Shown here: positions 33,068 through 41,975 of the stretch, piece after piece
Layout: the number at the start of each line of letters is the position of its first letter
Position numbering within the stretch: the stretch's first letter is position 1
Origin: Nonomuraea jiangxiensis
GTDB taxonomy: Bacteria > Actinomycetota > Actinomycetes > Streptosporangiales > Streptosporangiaceae
Length of the DNA: 64,000 nucleotides
Reading direction: 5' to 3'
Assembly (NCBI RefSeq): GCF_900099965.1
Contig: NZ_FNDJ01000002.1
Coordinates: forward strand, 645,433-709,432
Position numbers and translations under genes: made by a program
The notes under the pieces: generated by a model
Told to the model about the DNA's origin: nothing
Database searches by the model: none
The model's input: the letters and a program-made list of their open reading frames with translations, nothing else

Positions 33068-34132
33068 TCAGGCCGCGGCGTGAGCCGGGTGATCGGCCTT
33101 GCCCCACACCTTGAACAGCCGCTTGGCCGAGCCGCCCACCGGGCCGACCGCCTCGTAGAGCACCTTGCGTGAGACGGGCTTCGCCGTCTCCACCGCGGTC
33201 ACCGCGTCGGCCGCGTCGGCGATGGTGTGCGTGCAGACGCTCAGCAGGTAGTCGGGGATCTGCAGGGCCGGGTCCGTGCAGCCCACCAGCGGCACACCCA
33301 TCGCCGCCACGACGGGGAAGACCGTGCCCGGGATGCCGATGGCGGCCTCGGCCCGCGCGGACGCCTGGACCGAGGGGACGGGGCTGATCTCGTACTTCTC
33401 CCACAGCGAGCGGTCCTCGCGCGGGTGCAGCCCGACCAGGATGTGCTTGCCGGCCGCCGCGAGCCGGTCGGCCGCGTCCAGCAGCAACTGCGTGCCGGGG
33501 GCCGAACCGCCCGTGTCGCTGTCCTTGGTCACGCTGGTGAGCACCAGTACGGTGCCCTCCTCCGGCCGGTACCTGGGCAGGTCGTCGGTCTGCGGGGTGC
33601 CCACCACCTCGATGCGGCGGCGCGTGCCCAGGTAGTCGTCGAACACCGCCGCCTCGGCGGGCGACGACGAGGTGATCGCCCGCAGCCGGTCGCGGAACTC
33701 CTTGGCACGCGGCGCCTCCTGCGGGAGCTGGTAGGCGAGCGAGCTGGCGACCAGCGGCAGGTGGCGCAGCCGGGCGGCGCAGTCGGCGGGCCAGTCCCCG
33801 GCGCCCGTCACCACGAGCAGGTCGGCCTGCGGGATGTCGTCGGGCGTCGCGACCTTGACCGGGTCGTCCGGCTTGATCTGCGACAGGTCGGGCACCAACT
33901 GCACGACCTCCCAGCCCTGGCGGCGCGCCTCCGGCAGGAGCGGGGCGGCGTGGTAGGTGCCCCAGGGCTCGTTGGTGGCGATCAGTACGCGCCGCTTGCG
34001 GGCCGGCCGTCCCGCGGCGTGGGCCGCGGTGCCGCCCACCACGGCGAGCCCGGCTCCGGAGAGTGCGCCGACGAGGAGGGAACGCCGGGTCAGACTGTGG
34101 TTCCCGTAGGGGGATTTGTCATTAAAAGCCAT
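33068..34132 (-). CDS. Tat-exported protein with a GT-B-like (CDP-glycerol transferase/epimerase-like) fold
   Basis: A 354-residue precursor with a twin-arginine signal: SLTRRSLLVGALSG then a hydrophobic core ending AAHAAG, so export of a folded protein with its ligand is likely. The mature part begins RVLIATNEPWGTYHAAPLL and contains VVTGAGDWPADC, VVGTPQTDDLP, VLVLTSVTKDSD and LVGLHPRED, a pattern resembling the C-terminal half of UDP-GlcNAc 2-epimerases and teichoic-acid glycerophosphotransferases. An outside location is odd for nucleotide-sugar enzymes, so it may be a binding protein or a hydrolase derived from that fold. The ATG lacks a ribosome site and probably uses a leaderless transcript. 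Confidence 0.65.
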   Translation of the reverse strand: MAFNDKSPYGNHSLTRRSLLVGALSGAGLAVVGGTAAHAAGRPARKRRVLIATNEPWGTYHAAPLLPEARRQGWEVVQLVPDLSQIKPDDPVKVATPDDIPQADLLVVTGAGDWPADCAARLRHLPLVASSLAYQLPQEAPRAKEFRDRLRAITSSSPAEAAVFDDYLGTRRRIEVVGTPQTDDLPRYRPEEGTVLVLTSVTKDSDTGGSAPGTQLLLDAADRLAAAGKHILVGLHPREDRSLWEKYEISPVPSVQASARAEAAIGIPGTVFPVVAAMGVPLVGCTDPALQIPDYLLSVCTHTIADAADAVTAVETAKPVSRKVLYEAVGPVGGSAKRLFKVWGKADHPAHAAA

Positions 34133-34142
34133 GAACTACGAA

Positions 34143-34172
34143 ATTATGGTGTGTTTCGGGCGTGCCTATGAA
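34143..34172 (-). promoter_or_regulatory. Promoter of the Tat-exported protein gene
   Basis: On the minus strand, TTCATA (34172-34167), an 18-nt spacer and CATAAT (34148-34143) resemble a vegetative promoter. The transcript start would be within a few nt of the ATG at 34132, which has no Shine-Dalgarno sequence. Confidence 0.45.
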
Positions 34173-34276
34173 CACCGCCCGACCTCCAGACGAACGAGCC
34201 CCATCGGCCCCACCCGCCCCAGGCGTCGCCGGGCCCGGCTAACAGGCCGCCGAGGGGGTCTGGTCGCAGGGGAGCG

Positions 34277-35290
34277 TCAGGCTGCCGGGGGCAGGCACCT
34301 CACCACGTCCATGCGCCCGGTCAGGGTGAGGCTGCCCGCGGCGTGCGGCACCAGGACGGTGGCGCCGGCGCGCAGCGGGATCGCCTCCTGCCCGGAGCCG
34401 GCCAGGGTGCCGTCGCCGTCGGTCACGACGAGCACGCTGTATCCCGGTTCGAGCACCGTGCCTCCGCCCGTGCCCTCGCCCGTTTCTATGCCCACCCGGA
34501 CGAACTCCGCCCGGAAGAACGGATCCGCCATCGGGACCAGCATGCTCCCCGGCGCGGCCATGGCCTGCCGCCTGATCAACGGCTCGGTGTCCGTGGCGCC
34601 CCGGTCCACGGAGCTCAGCGCGAGGTCGAAGCCCAGGCCGAGATGCCCCAGGGTCGCCCCGTCCGCCGTGAAGCCGGTCCACTCCATGAGCACGGACAGG
34701 TCCTCCGGCTCCTGCAGCTCGATGATGAAGACCCCGGCCCCGATCGCGTGCGGCACGCCGGCCGGCACGAAGACCGTGTCACCGGGGCTCACCTGGACCT
34801 CGTTCAGGGCGGCCAGCATGGAGTCGACGTCCTGGTCGCGTACCCACTGGTCCAGCGTCGGGCGGTCGAGGTCGTCACGGAAGCCCAGGTGGATCGGGCC
34901 ACCTTCGAGGATGAGCCACGCCTCGGCCTTGCCGTGCGGGCGGCCCAGGTGGCGCCGGGCGAAGTCGCCGCCGGGATGGCTGTGCACGGGCAGGCGCTGC
35001 CCGGCGTCGAGCAGCTTGACCAGCAGCAGCGGGTCGTCGCCGAAGCGGCCGGCGTGCTCCGGCCCCAGCCAGGCGAGCGGGTCGCGGGCGATGGCCGTCG
35101 CCAGCCACTCCCGGTCGGGCAGCCGGGTCAGGCCGAGCGTCTCCTCACCGAAGAGGGTCGTCACCGACGCGATCCAGTCCTCGGGCGTACGCGGCTCGGC
35201 GCCCTCCAGGCCGCGGAATCGGGCGATCTTCTCGCCTCCCAGGTAGAAACGCTCGGGCGGCTGGTTCGGGCCAAGGAGCAAAGGGTGCAT
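34277..35290 (-). CDS. manA: Mannose-6-phosphate isomerase, class I
   Basis: Zinc-dependent cupin isomerase interconverting fructose-6-phosphate and mannose-6-phosphate, 337 residues. Metal ligands are seen in KLLDAGQRLPVHSHP (Gln and His) , GKAEAWLIL (Glu) and FVPAGVPHAIGAG (His). Length is somewhat short for the class (about 390), mainly in the linker. ATG 35290 starts MHPLLLGPNQPPERFYLGG; upstream in-frame residues are Pro/Arg-rich and not homologous. It is monocistronic, with the Tat-protein promoter downstream. GDP-mannose metabolism elsewhere usually has its own manA, so this may be a second isomerase with another aldose-phosphate substrate. Confidence 0.82.
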   Translation of the reverse strand: MHPLLLGPNQPPERFYLGGEKIARFRGLEGAEPRTPEDWIASVTTLFGEETLGLTRLPDREWLATAIARDPLAWLGPEHAGRFGDDPLLLVKLLDAGQRLPVHSHPGGDFARRHLGRPHGKAEAWLILEGGPIHLGFRDDLDRPTLDQWVRDQDVDSMLAALNEVQVSPGDTVFVPAGVPHAIGAGVFIIELQEPEDLSVLMEWTGFTADGATLGHLGLGFDLALSSVDRGATDTEPLIRRQAMAAPGSMLVPMADPFFRAEFVRVGIETGEGTGGGTVLEPGYSVLVVTDGDGTLAGSGQEAIPLRAGATVLVPHAAGSLTLTGRMDVVRCLPPAA

Positions 35291-35581
35291 GTCTTCTATC
35301 AAACCGCCGCCGAGGGTGTGGTCCGCAACCGGCGCGCGGCGGGCCCACCCGGGAGTGGCCGGGTCCCACGGCTCGACGGCGCCGGTGCCGCGGCGTGCCT
35401 GCGGGCCCGTCCGGCGGCGCGCGGCCGACGGGCAGGGGTGCCCGCCCATGCCTGCGTCGTCCCTGGGTAGGGTCGAAATCGGGCCCCATCAGCACCGGCC
35501 GGGCCTGACTCCGCGGGGCGTGGCCGGCCCGCCCGCACCAGCCGACGCCGGATCCGGCCGCACAGTCCGGAGGAGTGACCG

Positions 35582-36808
35582 ATGAGCATCGTCAACGCGC
35601 CCTCGGGAGCGCTGCGTGGCATCGCCACCGGCGCGGTCACCGCCTTCCTCGGCATCCCGTACGCCACCGCCGGCCGCTTCGCCGCCCCCGAGCCCACCGC
35701 CTGGAGCGGAATCGGGGACGCCACCCGGCGGGGACCGGCCGCGCCCCAGCCGCCCTCCCGGCTGGAACACGTGATGGGCCCCGGCACGGACCTCGCCCAG
35801 GACGAGGACTGCCTGTCGCTGAACGTCTGGACCCCCGGCGGCACCGGGCTGCCGGTCCTGGTGTGGCTGCACGGCGGCGGCTTCTCCACCGGCTCCGGCG
35901 CCGAGGCATGGTACGACGGCGCCCTGCTGGCCGAGCGCGGGCCGATGGTGGTGGTCACGCTCAACTACCGGCTCGGCGCCCTGGGCTATCTGTACCTGTC
36001 GCAGTATTTCGCCCCCGCCAACCTCGGCCTGCTCGACCAGATGGCGGCCCTGCGCTGGGTGCGGGAGAACATCGCCGCCTTCGGAGGCGACCCGGCGCGG
36101 GTGACGGTGGCCGGGCAGTCCGCGGGCGCGCAGTCCGCGCTGGCCATCCTCGCCCATCCGGCCGGCCACGACCTGTTCCAGCAGGTCATCCTGGAGAGCG
36201 CGCCCACGGGTATGCGGCCGTACGAGCCGGCGGAGGCCGCCGCGATCGGCGAGCTCTACCTGGAGGCCGCCGGGCTCGACCGGGTGCACCAGGAACGGTT
36301 GCGCTCATGCGCCGTGCCCGGCCTGCTGGCCGCCCAGCTGGACGTGGCCCGGCGGACGCGGCGGCCGCTCGACCTGAGCCCGCCGTTCCAGCTCGTCGCC
36401 GCCGACGGCCTGCCGGACGATCTGCTGGTCCCGCCGGGCATGCCGATGCTGATCGGCACGACCAGGGACGAGATGCGGGCCTTCGCGGCGGACGCGCCGG
36501 ACGAGGCGACAGACCGGTGGTTCCGCACGTGCGCCCTGGACCTGGCGGGCGCGGCCAGGACCGCTTACGTCTACCAGTTCGACTGGCATCCCCAGGGCAG
36601 CGCGCTGGGCGCGTGCCACTGCATCGAGCTGCCGTTCGTGTTCGGCGGGCTCGCGGCCTGGGAGCGGGCGCCCATGCTGGCCGGCGCGGCCCCGGAGAGC
36701 CTCAACCGGCTGGTGGCGGAGGTGCAGCGGGCCTGGATCGGCTTCGTTCACACCGGCTCGCCCGGCTGGTCGCCCCACCCGCACGTCACACACTTCACCG
36801 GAGACTGA
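35582..36808 (+). CDS. Carboxylesterase/type B lipase family
   Basis: Alpha/beta hydrolase of 408 residues, shorter than the usual 480-520. It keeps the N-terminal AFLGIPYA, EDCLSLNVWTP, the oxyanion loop LHGGGF and the nucleophile elbow GQSAGA, where Gln replaces the common Glu before Ser. The catalytic Asp/Glu is probably in the GTTRDEMRAF segment and the His in CHCIELPFVFGG. The lost length is in the cap region after the elbow. No signal peptide is visible, so it is cytoplasmic. Start ATG after GGAGGAG. Substrate unknown; divergent from manA and convergent with the ABC operon. Confidence 0.85.
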   Translation: MSIVNAPSGALRGIATGAVTAFLGIPYATAGRFAAPEPTAWSGIGDATRRGPAAPQPPSRLEHVMGPGTDLAQDEDCLSLNVWTPGGTGLPVLVWLHGGGFSTGSGAEAWYDGALLAERGPMVVVTLNYRLGALGYLYLSQYFAPANLGLLDQMAALRWVRENIAAFGGDPARVTVAGQSAGAQSALAILAHPAGHDLFQQVILESAPTGMRPYEPAEAAAIGELYLEAAGLDRVHQERLRSCAVPGLLAAQLDVARRTRRPLDLSPPFQLVAADGLPDDLLVPPGMPMLIGTTRDEMRAFAADAPDEATDRWFRTCALDLAGAARTAYVYQFDWHPQGSALGACHCIELPFVFGGLAAWERAPMLAGAAPESLNRLVAEVQRAWIGFVHTGSPGWSPHPHVTHFTGD

Positions 36809-36826
36809 ACCGCCGGCCCGGTCAGC

Positions 36827-37831
36827 TCACCGGAGGCGGGCGGCCCGGCTGAGGCGCGGGACGCTCTCGATGAGCCTGCGGGTGTAGGGATGGGCGGGCG
36901 AGCCGAGCACGTCGGCCGTACGCCCCTGCTCCACCACGCGCCCGTGCTCGATGACCGCCGTCTCCGCGCACAGGGCCGCCACCACGCTCAGGTCGTGCGA
37001 GACCACCACGACGGTCAGACCGTGGCTCGCGCCGAGCGTACCCAGCAGCTCCACCACGCGCACCCGGGTGGACACGTCGAGCGCGCTGACCGGCTCGTCG
37101 GCGAGCAGTACGCGCGGCCGGCACACGATGGCCCGGGCGATCGCGATGCGCTGCCGCTGCCCGCCGGAGAACTCGTGCGGGTAGCGGCGCGCCGCGTCCG
37201 CGGGCAGCCCGACCGAGTCCAGCGCCTCGGCCACCCGCTCGGCCGCCTCCGCCCGTTTGGCCGCGCGGGATCCGGGGGCGAGCAGGCCCATCGAGCGCAG
37301 CGGCTCGGAGACGATCCGGCCGACCCGCTGCCGCGGATCGAGCGAGGAGTACGGGTCCTGGAACACCGGCTGCACGGCCCGCAGGAACGCCGGGTCACGT
37401 GGCGCCAGCTCGGCCCCGTCGAAGAGCACCTGCCCGGACGTCGGCCGGGCCAGGCCGAGCAGCAGCCGCAACAGCGTGGTCTTGCCCGCGCCCGACTCCC
37501 CGACCAGTGCCAGGCTGCGCCCGGCCGTGACGGCGACCGAGACCTCCTCCAGCACCGCCGGCCCGCCCCGATAGGCGAAGCCGACCTCACGCGCCGCCAG
37601 CACCGGCACCGCGCCGGGCGAGAGAGCATCGTGCGGGCCCGGGAGAGCATCCTGCGGGGCGGGGAGAGCGTCATGCGGTGCGGGGGGAGCATCCTGCGGG
37701 GCGGGGACAGCGTCACGCGAGGCGGGAAGAGCTCCATGCGGGGCCGGGGAAGCGCCGTGCGGGGCGGCGTCCGGCCCGGGGGCGCCGGGTGGGCGGGCGG
37801 CGGGATCGCCGGGTGGGGGAGTGGTCGTCAT
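36827..37831 (-). CDS. Peptide/nickel ABC transporter ATP-binding protein (DppF/OppF-like)
   Basis: Second ATPase of the five-gene importer, 334 residues. After an unusual N-terminal segment of about 75 Pro/Ala/His/Asp residues encoded by tandem repeats, the core has Walker A GESGAGKTT, Q-loop region VFQDPYSSLDPRQRV, signature FSGGQRQR, Walker B VLLADEPVSALD and the OppF-type C-terminal HPYTRRLIESVP that often precedes an Fe-S cysteine cluster (here no such cysteines). ATG 37831 overlaps the DppD-like stop as ATGA. It is last in the operon. Substrate class is a di/oligopeptide, nickel complex or similar. Confidence 0.9.
   Translation of the reverse strand: MTTTPPPGDPAARPPGAPGPDAAPHGASPAPHGALPASRDAVPAPQDAPPAPHDALPAPQDALPGPHDALSPGAVPVLAAREVGFAYRGGPAVLEEVSVAVTAGRSLALVGESGAGKTTLLRLLLGLARPTSGQVLFDGAELAPRDPAFLRAVQPVFQDPYSSLDPRQRVGRIVSEPLRSMGLLAPGSRAAKRAEAAERVAEALDSVGLPADAARRYPHEFSGGQRQRIAIARAIVCRPRVLLADEPVSALDVSTRVRVVELLGTLGASHGLTVVVVSHDLSVVAALCAETAVIEHGRVVEQGRTADVLGSPAHPYTRRLIESVPRLSRAARLR
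37620..37775 (-). repeat. 21-bp-like tandem repeats in the 5' part of the DppF-like gene
   Basis: Imperfect units near GGAGAGCATCCTGCGGGGCGG (plus-strand reading, one unit) encode heptapeptides such as PAPQDAL and PGPHDAL. The region adds a disordered N-terminus not normal in OppF ATPases, and the frame is kept. Confidence 0.75.
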
Positions 37832-38622
37832 GGGGCCAGCCGATCCAGTTCGCCCTCCAGCGCCCACGCGCTGTCCACAAGCGAGCGCGTGTAGGGATGG
37901 CGCGGCTCGCGCACGATGTCACGTGTCCTTCCCGACTCCACCACGGAGCCGTCCTTGAGCACCACGACCCGGTCGGCCACCCCGGCGACCACGGCCAGGT
38001 CGTGCCCGATGAACAGCAGCGCCATGTCCCGGCCCGCGATCAGCCCGTCCAGCAGGGCCAGCACCTCGGCCTGCACGGTCACGTCCAGCGCCGTGGTGGG
38101 CTCGTCGGCGATCAGCACCTCGGGCTCGCAGGCCAGGGCCATGGCGATGGCCACCCGCTGCCGCTGCCCGCCGGAGATCTCGTGCGGGTAGGCCCGGGCG
38201 ACCCGTTCCGGCAGGCGTACCTCCGACAGCGCGGCCAGGACGGCGGCCCGCAGAGCCGGCCCCCGCAGCCCGCGACGGCGGCGGATCGGCCCGGCGATCT
38301 GCCGGCCGACGCGCATCAGCGGGTCCAGCGCCGTCAGCGGCTCCTGGAAGACCACGCTCGCGGTCCGCCCGCGTACCCGGTCCAGCCGCCTGCCGGGAGC
38401 GCCGACCACCTGCGTCCCGCCCAGCAGCACGCTGCCGCCCGCGGTCATGCCCGCGGGGAGCAGGCCCATGACGGCTAGCGCGGTCAGCGACTTGCCGGAG
38501 CCGGACTCGCCGATCAGGCCGAGCCGCTCGCCGGGGCCGAGCGTGAAGGACACGCCGCGGACCAGCTCGTGGCCGTCCGCCCGGCGTACGGAGAGCTCCT
38601 CGACGGCCAGGACGGGGGTCAT
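37828..38622 (-). CDS. Peptide/nickel ABC transporter ATP-binding protein (DppD/OppD-like)
   Basis: First ATPase of the importer, 264 residues. Walker A is GESGSGKSL, with VVFQEPLTALDPLMRVG at the Q-loop, signature ISGGQRQR, Walker B VLIADEPTTALDVTVQAEV and switch His in FIGHDLAVVAG. The C-terminal HPYTRSLVDS follows the family. Both ends overlap neighbours by ATGA, as is usual for such operons, so translation is coupled from the permease through both ATPases. Shorter than OppD (about 330) because the C-terminal oligopeptide extension is reduced. Confidence 0.92.
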   Translation of the reverse strand: MTPVLAVEELSVRRADGHELVRGVSFTLGPGERLGLIGESGSGKSLTALAVMGLLPAGMTAGGSVLLGGTQVVGAPGRRLDRVRGRTASVVFQEPLTALDPLMRVGRQIAGPIRRRRGLRGPALRAAVLAALSEVRLPERVARAYPHEISGGQRQRVAIAMALACEPEVLIADEPTTALDVTVQAEVLALLDGLIAGRDMALLFIGHDLAVVAGVADRVVVLKDGSVVESGRTRDIVREPRHPYTRSLVDSAWALEGELDRLAP

Positions 38623-39431
38623 CGGCTCCTCCGGCGGGTCGGGTCGGCGAGGTCGCGGAAGCCGTCGGCGACCAGGTTCACGCCCACGACGAGGACGACG
38701 AGCAGCACGCCGGGCGCGATGGCGCCGGTCGGCGCCGTCAGCACGGTGGCCTGCGCCTCCTGCAGCAGCCGTCCCCACGAGGCGTTCGGCGGCGGCGGGC
38801 CCAGCCCGAGGTACGACAGCGCCGCCTCGGCCAGCACCGCCAGCCCGAGCTGCAGGGCCAGGTTGACCAGCAGCGTCGGCCAGATGTTGGGCAGCACGTG
38901 CTCGGCCACCACGCGCGGCCACGAGGCCCCCGAGGTGCGCGCGGCCGTGATGTAGTCCTGCGCGAGCACCCGCTTGACCAGCACCCTGGTCAGCCGCGCC
39001 ACGATCCCGGACATGGCCAGCCCGATCGCCAGCACCGCCGAGCCGAGCGACGCCTCGCGCGCCGCCACCACCAGCATGGCCAGCAGCAGCGTCGGGAACG
39101 CGATGAGGATGTCGAGCGCCGCCGACAGCAGGTCGTCCAGCCAGCGGGTGGCGAACCCGGCCAGCAACCCGCCCGCCACCCCGAGCGCCCCGCCGAGCAG
39201 CACCGACCCGACGCCGACCGTGAGCGCGATGCGGGCGCCCACCATGAGCTGCGTGAGCAGGTCACGGCCCAGCTTGTCGGTGCCCAGCAGGTGAGCGCCG
39301 CCCGGTGGCACGAGCCGCCCGCCGGAGGTGTCAGCCGGATCGTACGGCAACCAGATCAGCGACCCGAGGGCCACCACGAACACCACCGCGACCAGCACGC
39401 ACCCGATCACGAACGTCGGCCGGCCCCTCAT
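38619..39431 (-). CDS. Peptide/nickel ABC transporter permease (DppC-like)
   Basis: Inner-membrane subunit, 270 residues, with six predicted spans. The family signatures are LLGTDKLGRDLLTQLMVGAR near the N-terminus and the cytoplasmic coupling loop AARTSGASWPRVVAEHVLPN. It ends FRDLADPTRRRSR, typical of DppC proteins. ATG 39431 overlaps the DppB-like stop. It forms the translocation pore with the next gene's product. Confidence 0.92.
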   Translation of the reverse strand: MRGRPTFVIGCVLVAVVFVVALGSLIWLPYDPADTSGGRLVPPGGAHLLGTDKLGRDLLTQLMVGARIALTVGVGSVLLGGALGVAGGLLAGFATRWLDDLLSAALDILIAFPTLLLAMLVVAAREASLGSAVLAIGLAMSGIVARLTRVLVKRVLAQDYITAARTSGASWPRVVAEHVLPNIWPTLLVNLALQLGLAVLAEAALSYLGLGPPPPNASWGRLLQEAQATVLTAPTGAIAPGVLLVVLVVGVNLVADGFRDLADPTRRRSR

Positions 39432-40393
39432 GACCGGCCGCCGCCGACGTGCGCCCGCAACCGCGGGTCCATCAGCCGCTGCCCGAGGTCGGCGGCGAAG
39501 CCGATCACCAGCACCGCGAACGTGCTGACCACCAGCACGCCCTGGATGACCGGATAGTCGTGCTCGGCGATGCCCTCGACCAGCATCGTGCCGAGCCCCG
39601 GCAACGTGAACACGCTCTCCACCACCACCGCGCCCAGGAACGTCGTGGCCAGCTCGATGCCCAGGATCGAGACGACCGGCACCGCGGCGTTCCGCAGCCC
39701 GTGCCGCCACATCGCGCCCGCGAACGACGCGCCGAGCGCCCGCGCCGTACGCAGGTAGTCGCTGCCCAGCACGTCGAGCGTGGCCGAGCGGACGTAGCGG
39801 ATGAGCGAGGCCGACATGACCAGCGCGATCGTCACGACCGGCAGCACCAGCGACGTCAGCGCCCGGCCCGGGTCCGCCCAGTCCTCGCGCGGGAAACCGC
39901 CCGCGGGCAGCACCCGCAGCCGCAGCGCGAACACGGTCACCAGCAGCATCCCGATCCAGAACACCGGCACCGCGATGCCGAGCTGGGAGACCCCGTTCAG
40001 CAGCGGCCCGTACCAGCGGTCGGAGCGCCAGGCGGCCAGGAACCCGACGGGCAGCGCGATCACCACCGCGAGCGCGAACGACAGCAGCGTCAGCGGCACG
40101 GTCACCACCAGCCGCTCGGCGATCTCCGGCCCCACCGGCAGCCTGCTGACGAACGACGTGCCGAGATCCAGCCGGGCCAGCCCGGCCAGCCACGCGCCGA
40201 ACTGCTCCGGCAGCGGCAGGTCGGAGCCGATCTGCCGGCGCGCCGCCGCGACCTGCTCGGGCGTGGCGCCGACCGTCAGCAGCGCGTTCGCCGGGTCGCC
40301 GGGCAGCAGCCGCAGCAGCACGAACAGCAGCGACGCCGCCAGCAGCAGCGAGCCCAGCAGGAAAGCGGTGCGGCGCAGCAGGTAGCGCGCCAT
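39428..40393 (-). CDS. Peptide/nickel ABC transporter permease (DppB-like)
   Basis: Membrane partner of the DppC-like protein, 321 residues, with the conserved N-terminus RYLLRRTAFLLGSLLLAASL and coupling loop RTARALGASFAGAMWRHGLR. The C-terminal DLGQRLMDPRLR is diagnostic of DppB. Its ATG overlaps the binding-protein stop as TGATG. All five genes therefore form one coupled unit of binding protein, two permeases and two ATPases. Confidence 0.92.
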   Translation of the reverse strand: MARYLLRRTAFLLGSLLLAASLLFVLLRLLPGDPANALLTVGATPEQVAAARRQIGSDLPLPEQFGAWLAGLARLDLGTSFVSRLPVGPEIAERLVVTVPLTLLSFALAVVIALPVGFLAAWRSDRWYGPLLNGVSQLGIAVPVFWIGMLLVTVFALRLRVLPAGGFPREDWADPGRALTSLVLPVVTIALVMSASLIRYVRSATLDVLGSDYLRTARALGASFAGAMWRHGLRNAAVPVVSILGIELATTFLGAVVVESVFTLPGLGTMLVEGIAEHDYPVIQGVLVVSTFAVLVIGFAADLGQRLMDPRLRAHVGGGRS

Positions 40394-41898
40394 CAGCCCT
40401 TCTTGATCCCGTACGCGTAGAACTGCGAGTTCAGGCCGTTGACCGGGTAGCCGGACAGCGCCGAGGAGGCCACCACGATCTGCGGGTAGAGGTAGAGCCA
40501 GTCGCTGGCCGCGTCCTCGGCGATCTGCCGGTTGACCTTCTTCAGCAGCTCCGTCTGCTCACCGGCGGTTTTGGCCTGCTCGGCCTCCCTGACCCACTGG
40601 GTGACCTGCGGGTTGTCGTAGCCCCAGTAGAAGTCGGGGTCGCCGTACCAGACCACGTCGCGGTCGTTGACGTGCTCCTGGAGCGTCGCGGTGAAGTCGT
40701 GGTTCTTGTACACCTTCGTGTACCACTCGTCGGCGGTGATGACGTTGACGTCGACCGTGATCCCCACCTTGGCCAGCTCGCTCTTGATGAACGTGGCCGC
40801 CGTCGGGTGCGGGTCGTAGTTCGGGGTGTCGAGCGTGAAGCGGAAACCCTTGGCGTACCCGGCCTCGGCCAGTTGCCGCTTGGCCAGCTCGACGTCGTAC
40901 GGGTTGACCTTGGTGAGGTCCTCGTACCAGGGGTCGGTGGGCGGCACCATCGAGCCGATCAGGCTGCCGTGACCCGCCCAGATCGACTCCAGCAGCTTGG
41001 CGTCGTCGATGGCCGACGAGACGGCCTTGCGTACCAGCGGCTTGTCGAAGGGCGCCTTGCGGTCGTTGAAGGCGAGCAGCAGCTTGGTGGTGGAGTGGCC
41101 GTCGCTGATCTTGTAGTCCGGGTTGCCGGTGAACTGGCTCAGCGCGTCGGGGCTCTGCTGGCTGGTGACGATGTCCACCGCGCCGGTGAGCAGCGCGTTG
41201 TTGAGCGCCGTGGCGTCGGTGAAGTAGTGGAAGACGACGCCGTTGTTGGCGGGCGGCGTGCCCCAGTAACCGGGCGCGCGGTCGAGGCTGAGCGTGGAGC
41301 CGCGCTTCCAGGTGCCCAGCTTGTACGGCCCCGTGCCGTCCTCGCCGGTGGCCAGGTCCTTGGCGGCGCTGTTGATGATCCACACGTAGCTCAGGTTGTA
41401 GACCAGCGAGATCGACCGGTCCGACAGCTTGACCACCACGGTGGCGTCGTCGGGGGTCTCGATCGACTTGATGACCTCAAGGCTGCTCTTGCGGGCCGAC
41501 TGGGAGTCGTCGGCGGTCACCCGCTCGATGCTGCTCTTCACGTCGGCGGAGGTCAGCGTCTTGCCGGAGTGGAACTTCACGCCCTTGCGCAGCCGGAAGG
41601 TGTAGGTCAGGCCGTCGTCGGACACCTCCTGGCTCTCGGCCAGCAGGTTCTCCACCTTGCCCGCGTCAGTAAGCTTGAACAGGCCCTCGTAGACGTTGCC
41701 GTTGAACGCCTCGGTCACCCCCTGGCCGCCGCCGGCGGTGTTGTCGAGGTTCTGGGGCTCGTACAGGGAGCCGATCTCGATCGTGGCTCCGGCGTCGGGG
41801 GAGGCCGTGCCGCTGCTGCCGCCGCCGTCCGGACCGGCACCGCACGCGGCGAGAGAGAGAACGAGCGCGGCCACGGCTGCGGCGAACTTGCGGGGCAC
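40393..41898 (-). CDS. Peptide ABC transporter substrate-binding lipoprotein (family 5)
   Basis: Secreted binding protein of 501 residues that supplies the importer. Signal peptide with lipobox LAAC and Cys19, then a Gly/Ser linker. Family 5 marks are GLTYTFRLRKGVKFHSGKT and RKAVSSAIDDAKLLESIW, with a C-terminal lobe ending DWLYLYPQIVVASS. GTG 41898 was chosen because it gives a standard lipoprotein signal and has TGGAG just upstream; the open frame continues far upstream without homology. It is first in the operon; the promoter should lie in the AT-richer 41899-41975. Confidence 0.92.
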   Translation of the reverse strand: MPRKFAAAVAALVLSLAACGAGPDGGGSSGTASPDAGATIEIGSLYEPQNLDNTAGGGQGVTEAFNGNVYEGLFKLTDAGKVENLLAESQEVSDDGLTYTFRLRKGVKFHSGKTLTSADVKSSIERVTADDSQSARKSSLEVIKSIETPDDATVVVKLSDRSISLVYNLSYVWIINSAAKDLATGEDGTGPYKLGTWKRGSTLSLDRAPGYWGTPPANNGVVFHYFTDATALNNALLTGAVDIVTSQQSPDALSQFTGNPDYKISDGHSTTKLLLAFNDRKAPFDKPLVRKAVSSAIDDAKLLESIWAGHGSLIGSMVPPTDPWYEDLTKVNPYDVELAKRQLAEAGYAKGFRFTLDTPNYDPHPTAATFIKSELAKVGITVDVNVITADEWYTKVYKNHDFTATLQEHVNDRDVVWYGDPDFYWGYDNPQVTQWVREAEQAKTAGEQTELLKKVNRQIAEDAASDWLYLYPQIVVASSALSGYPVNGLNSQFYAYGIKKG

Positions 41899-41975
41899 CT
41901 TAACTCCAGGGGAAATCAGTAGGTTTAGTGGACTATACCCCTGGTTGTACGGATCTTCCGGAGCGGGGGCGCCCG

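Noticed and set aside
33068..41898. Idea of a secondary-metabolite cluster here
   Set aside because: No synthase, carrier protein or tailoring set; genes are transport and primary metabolism.
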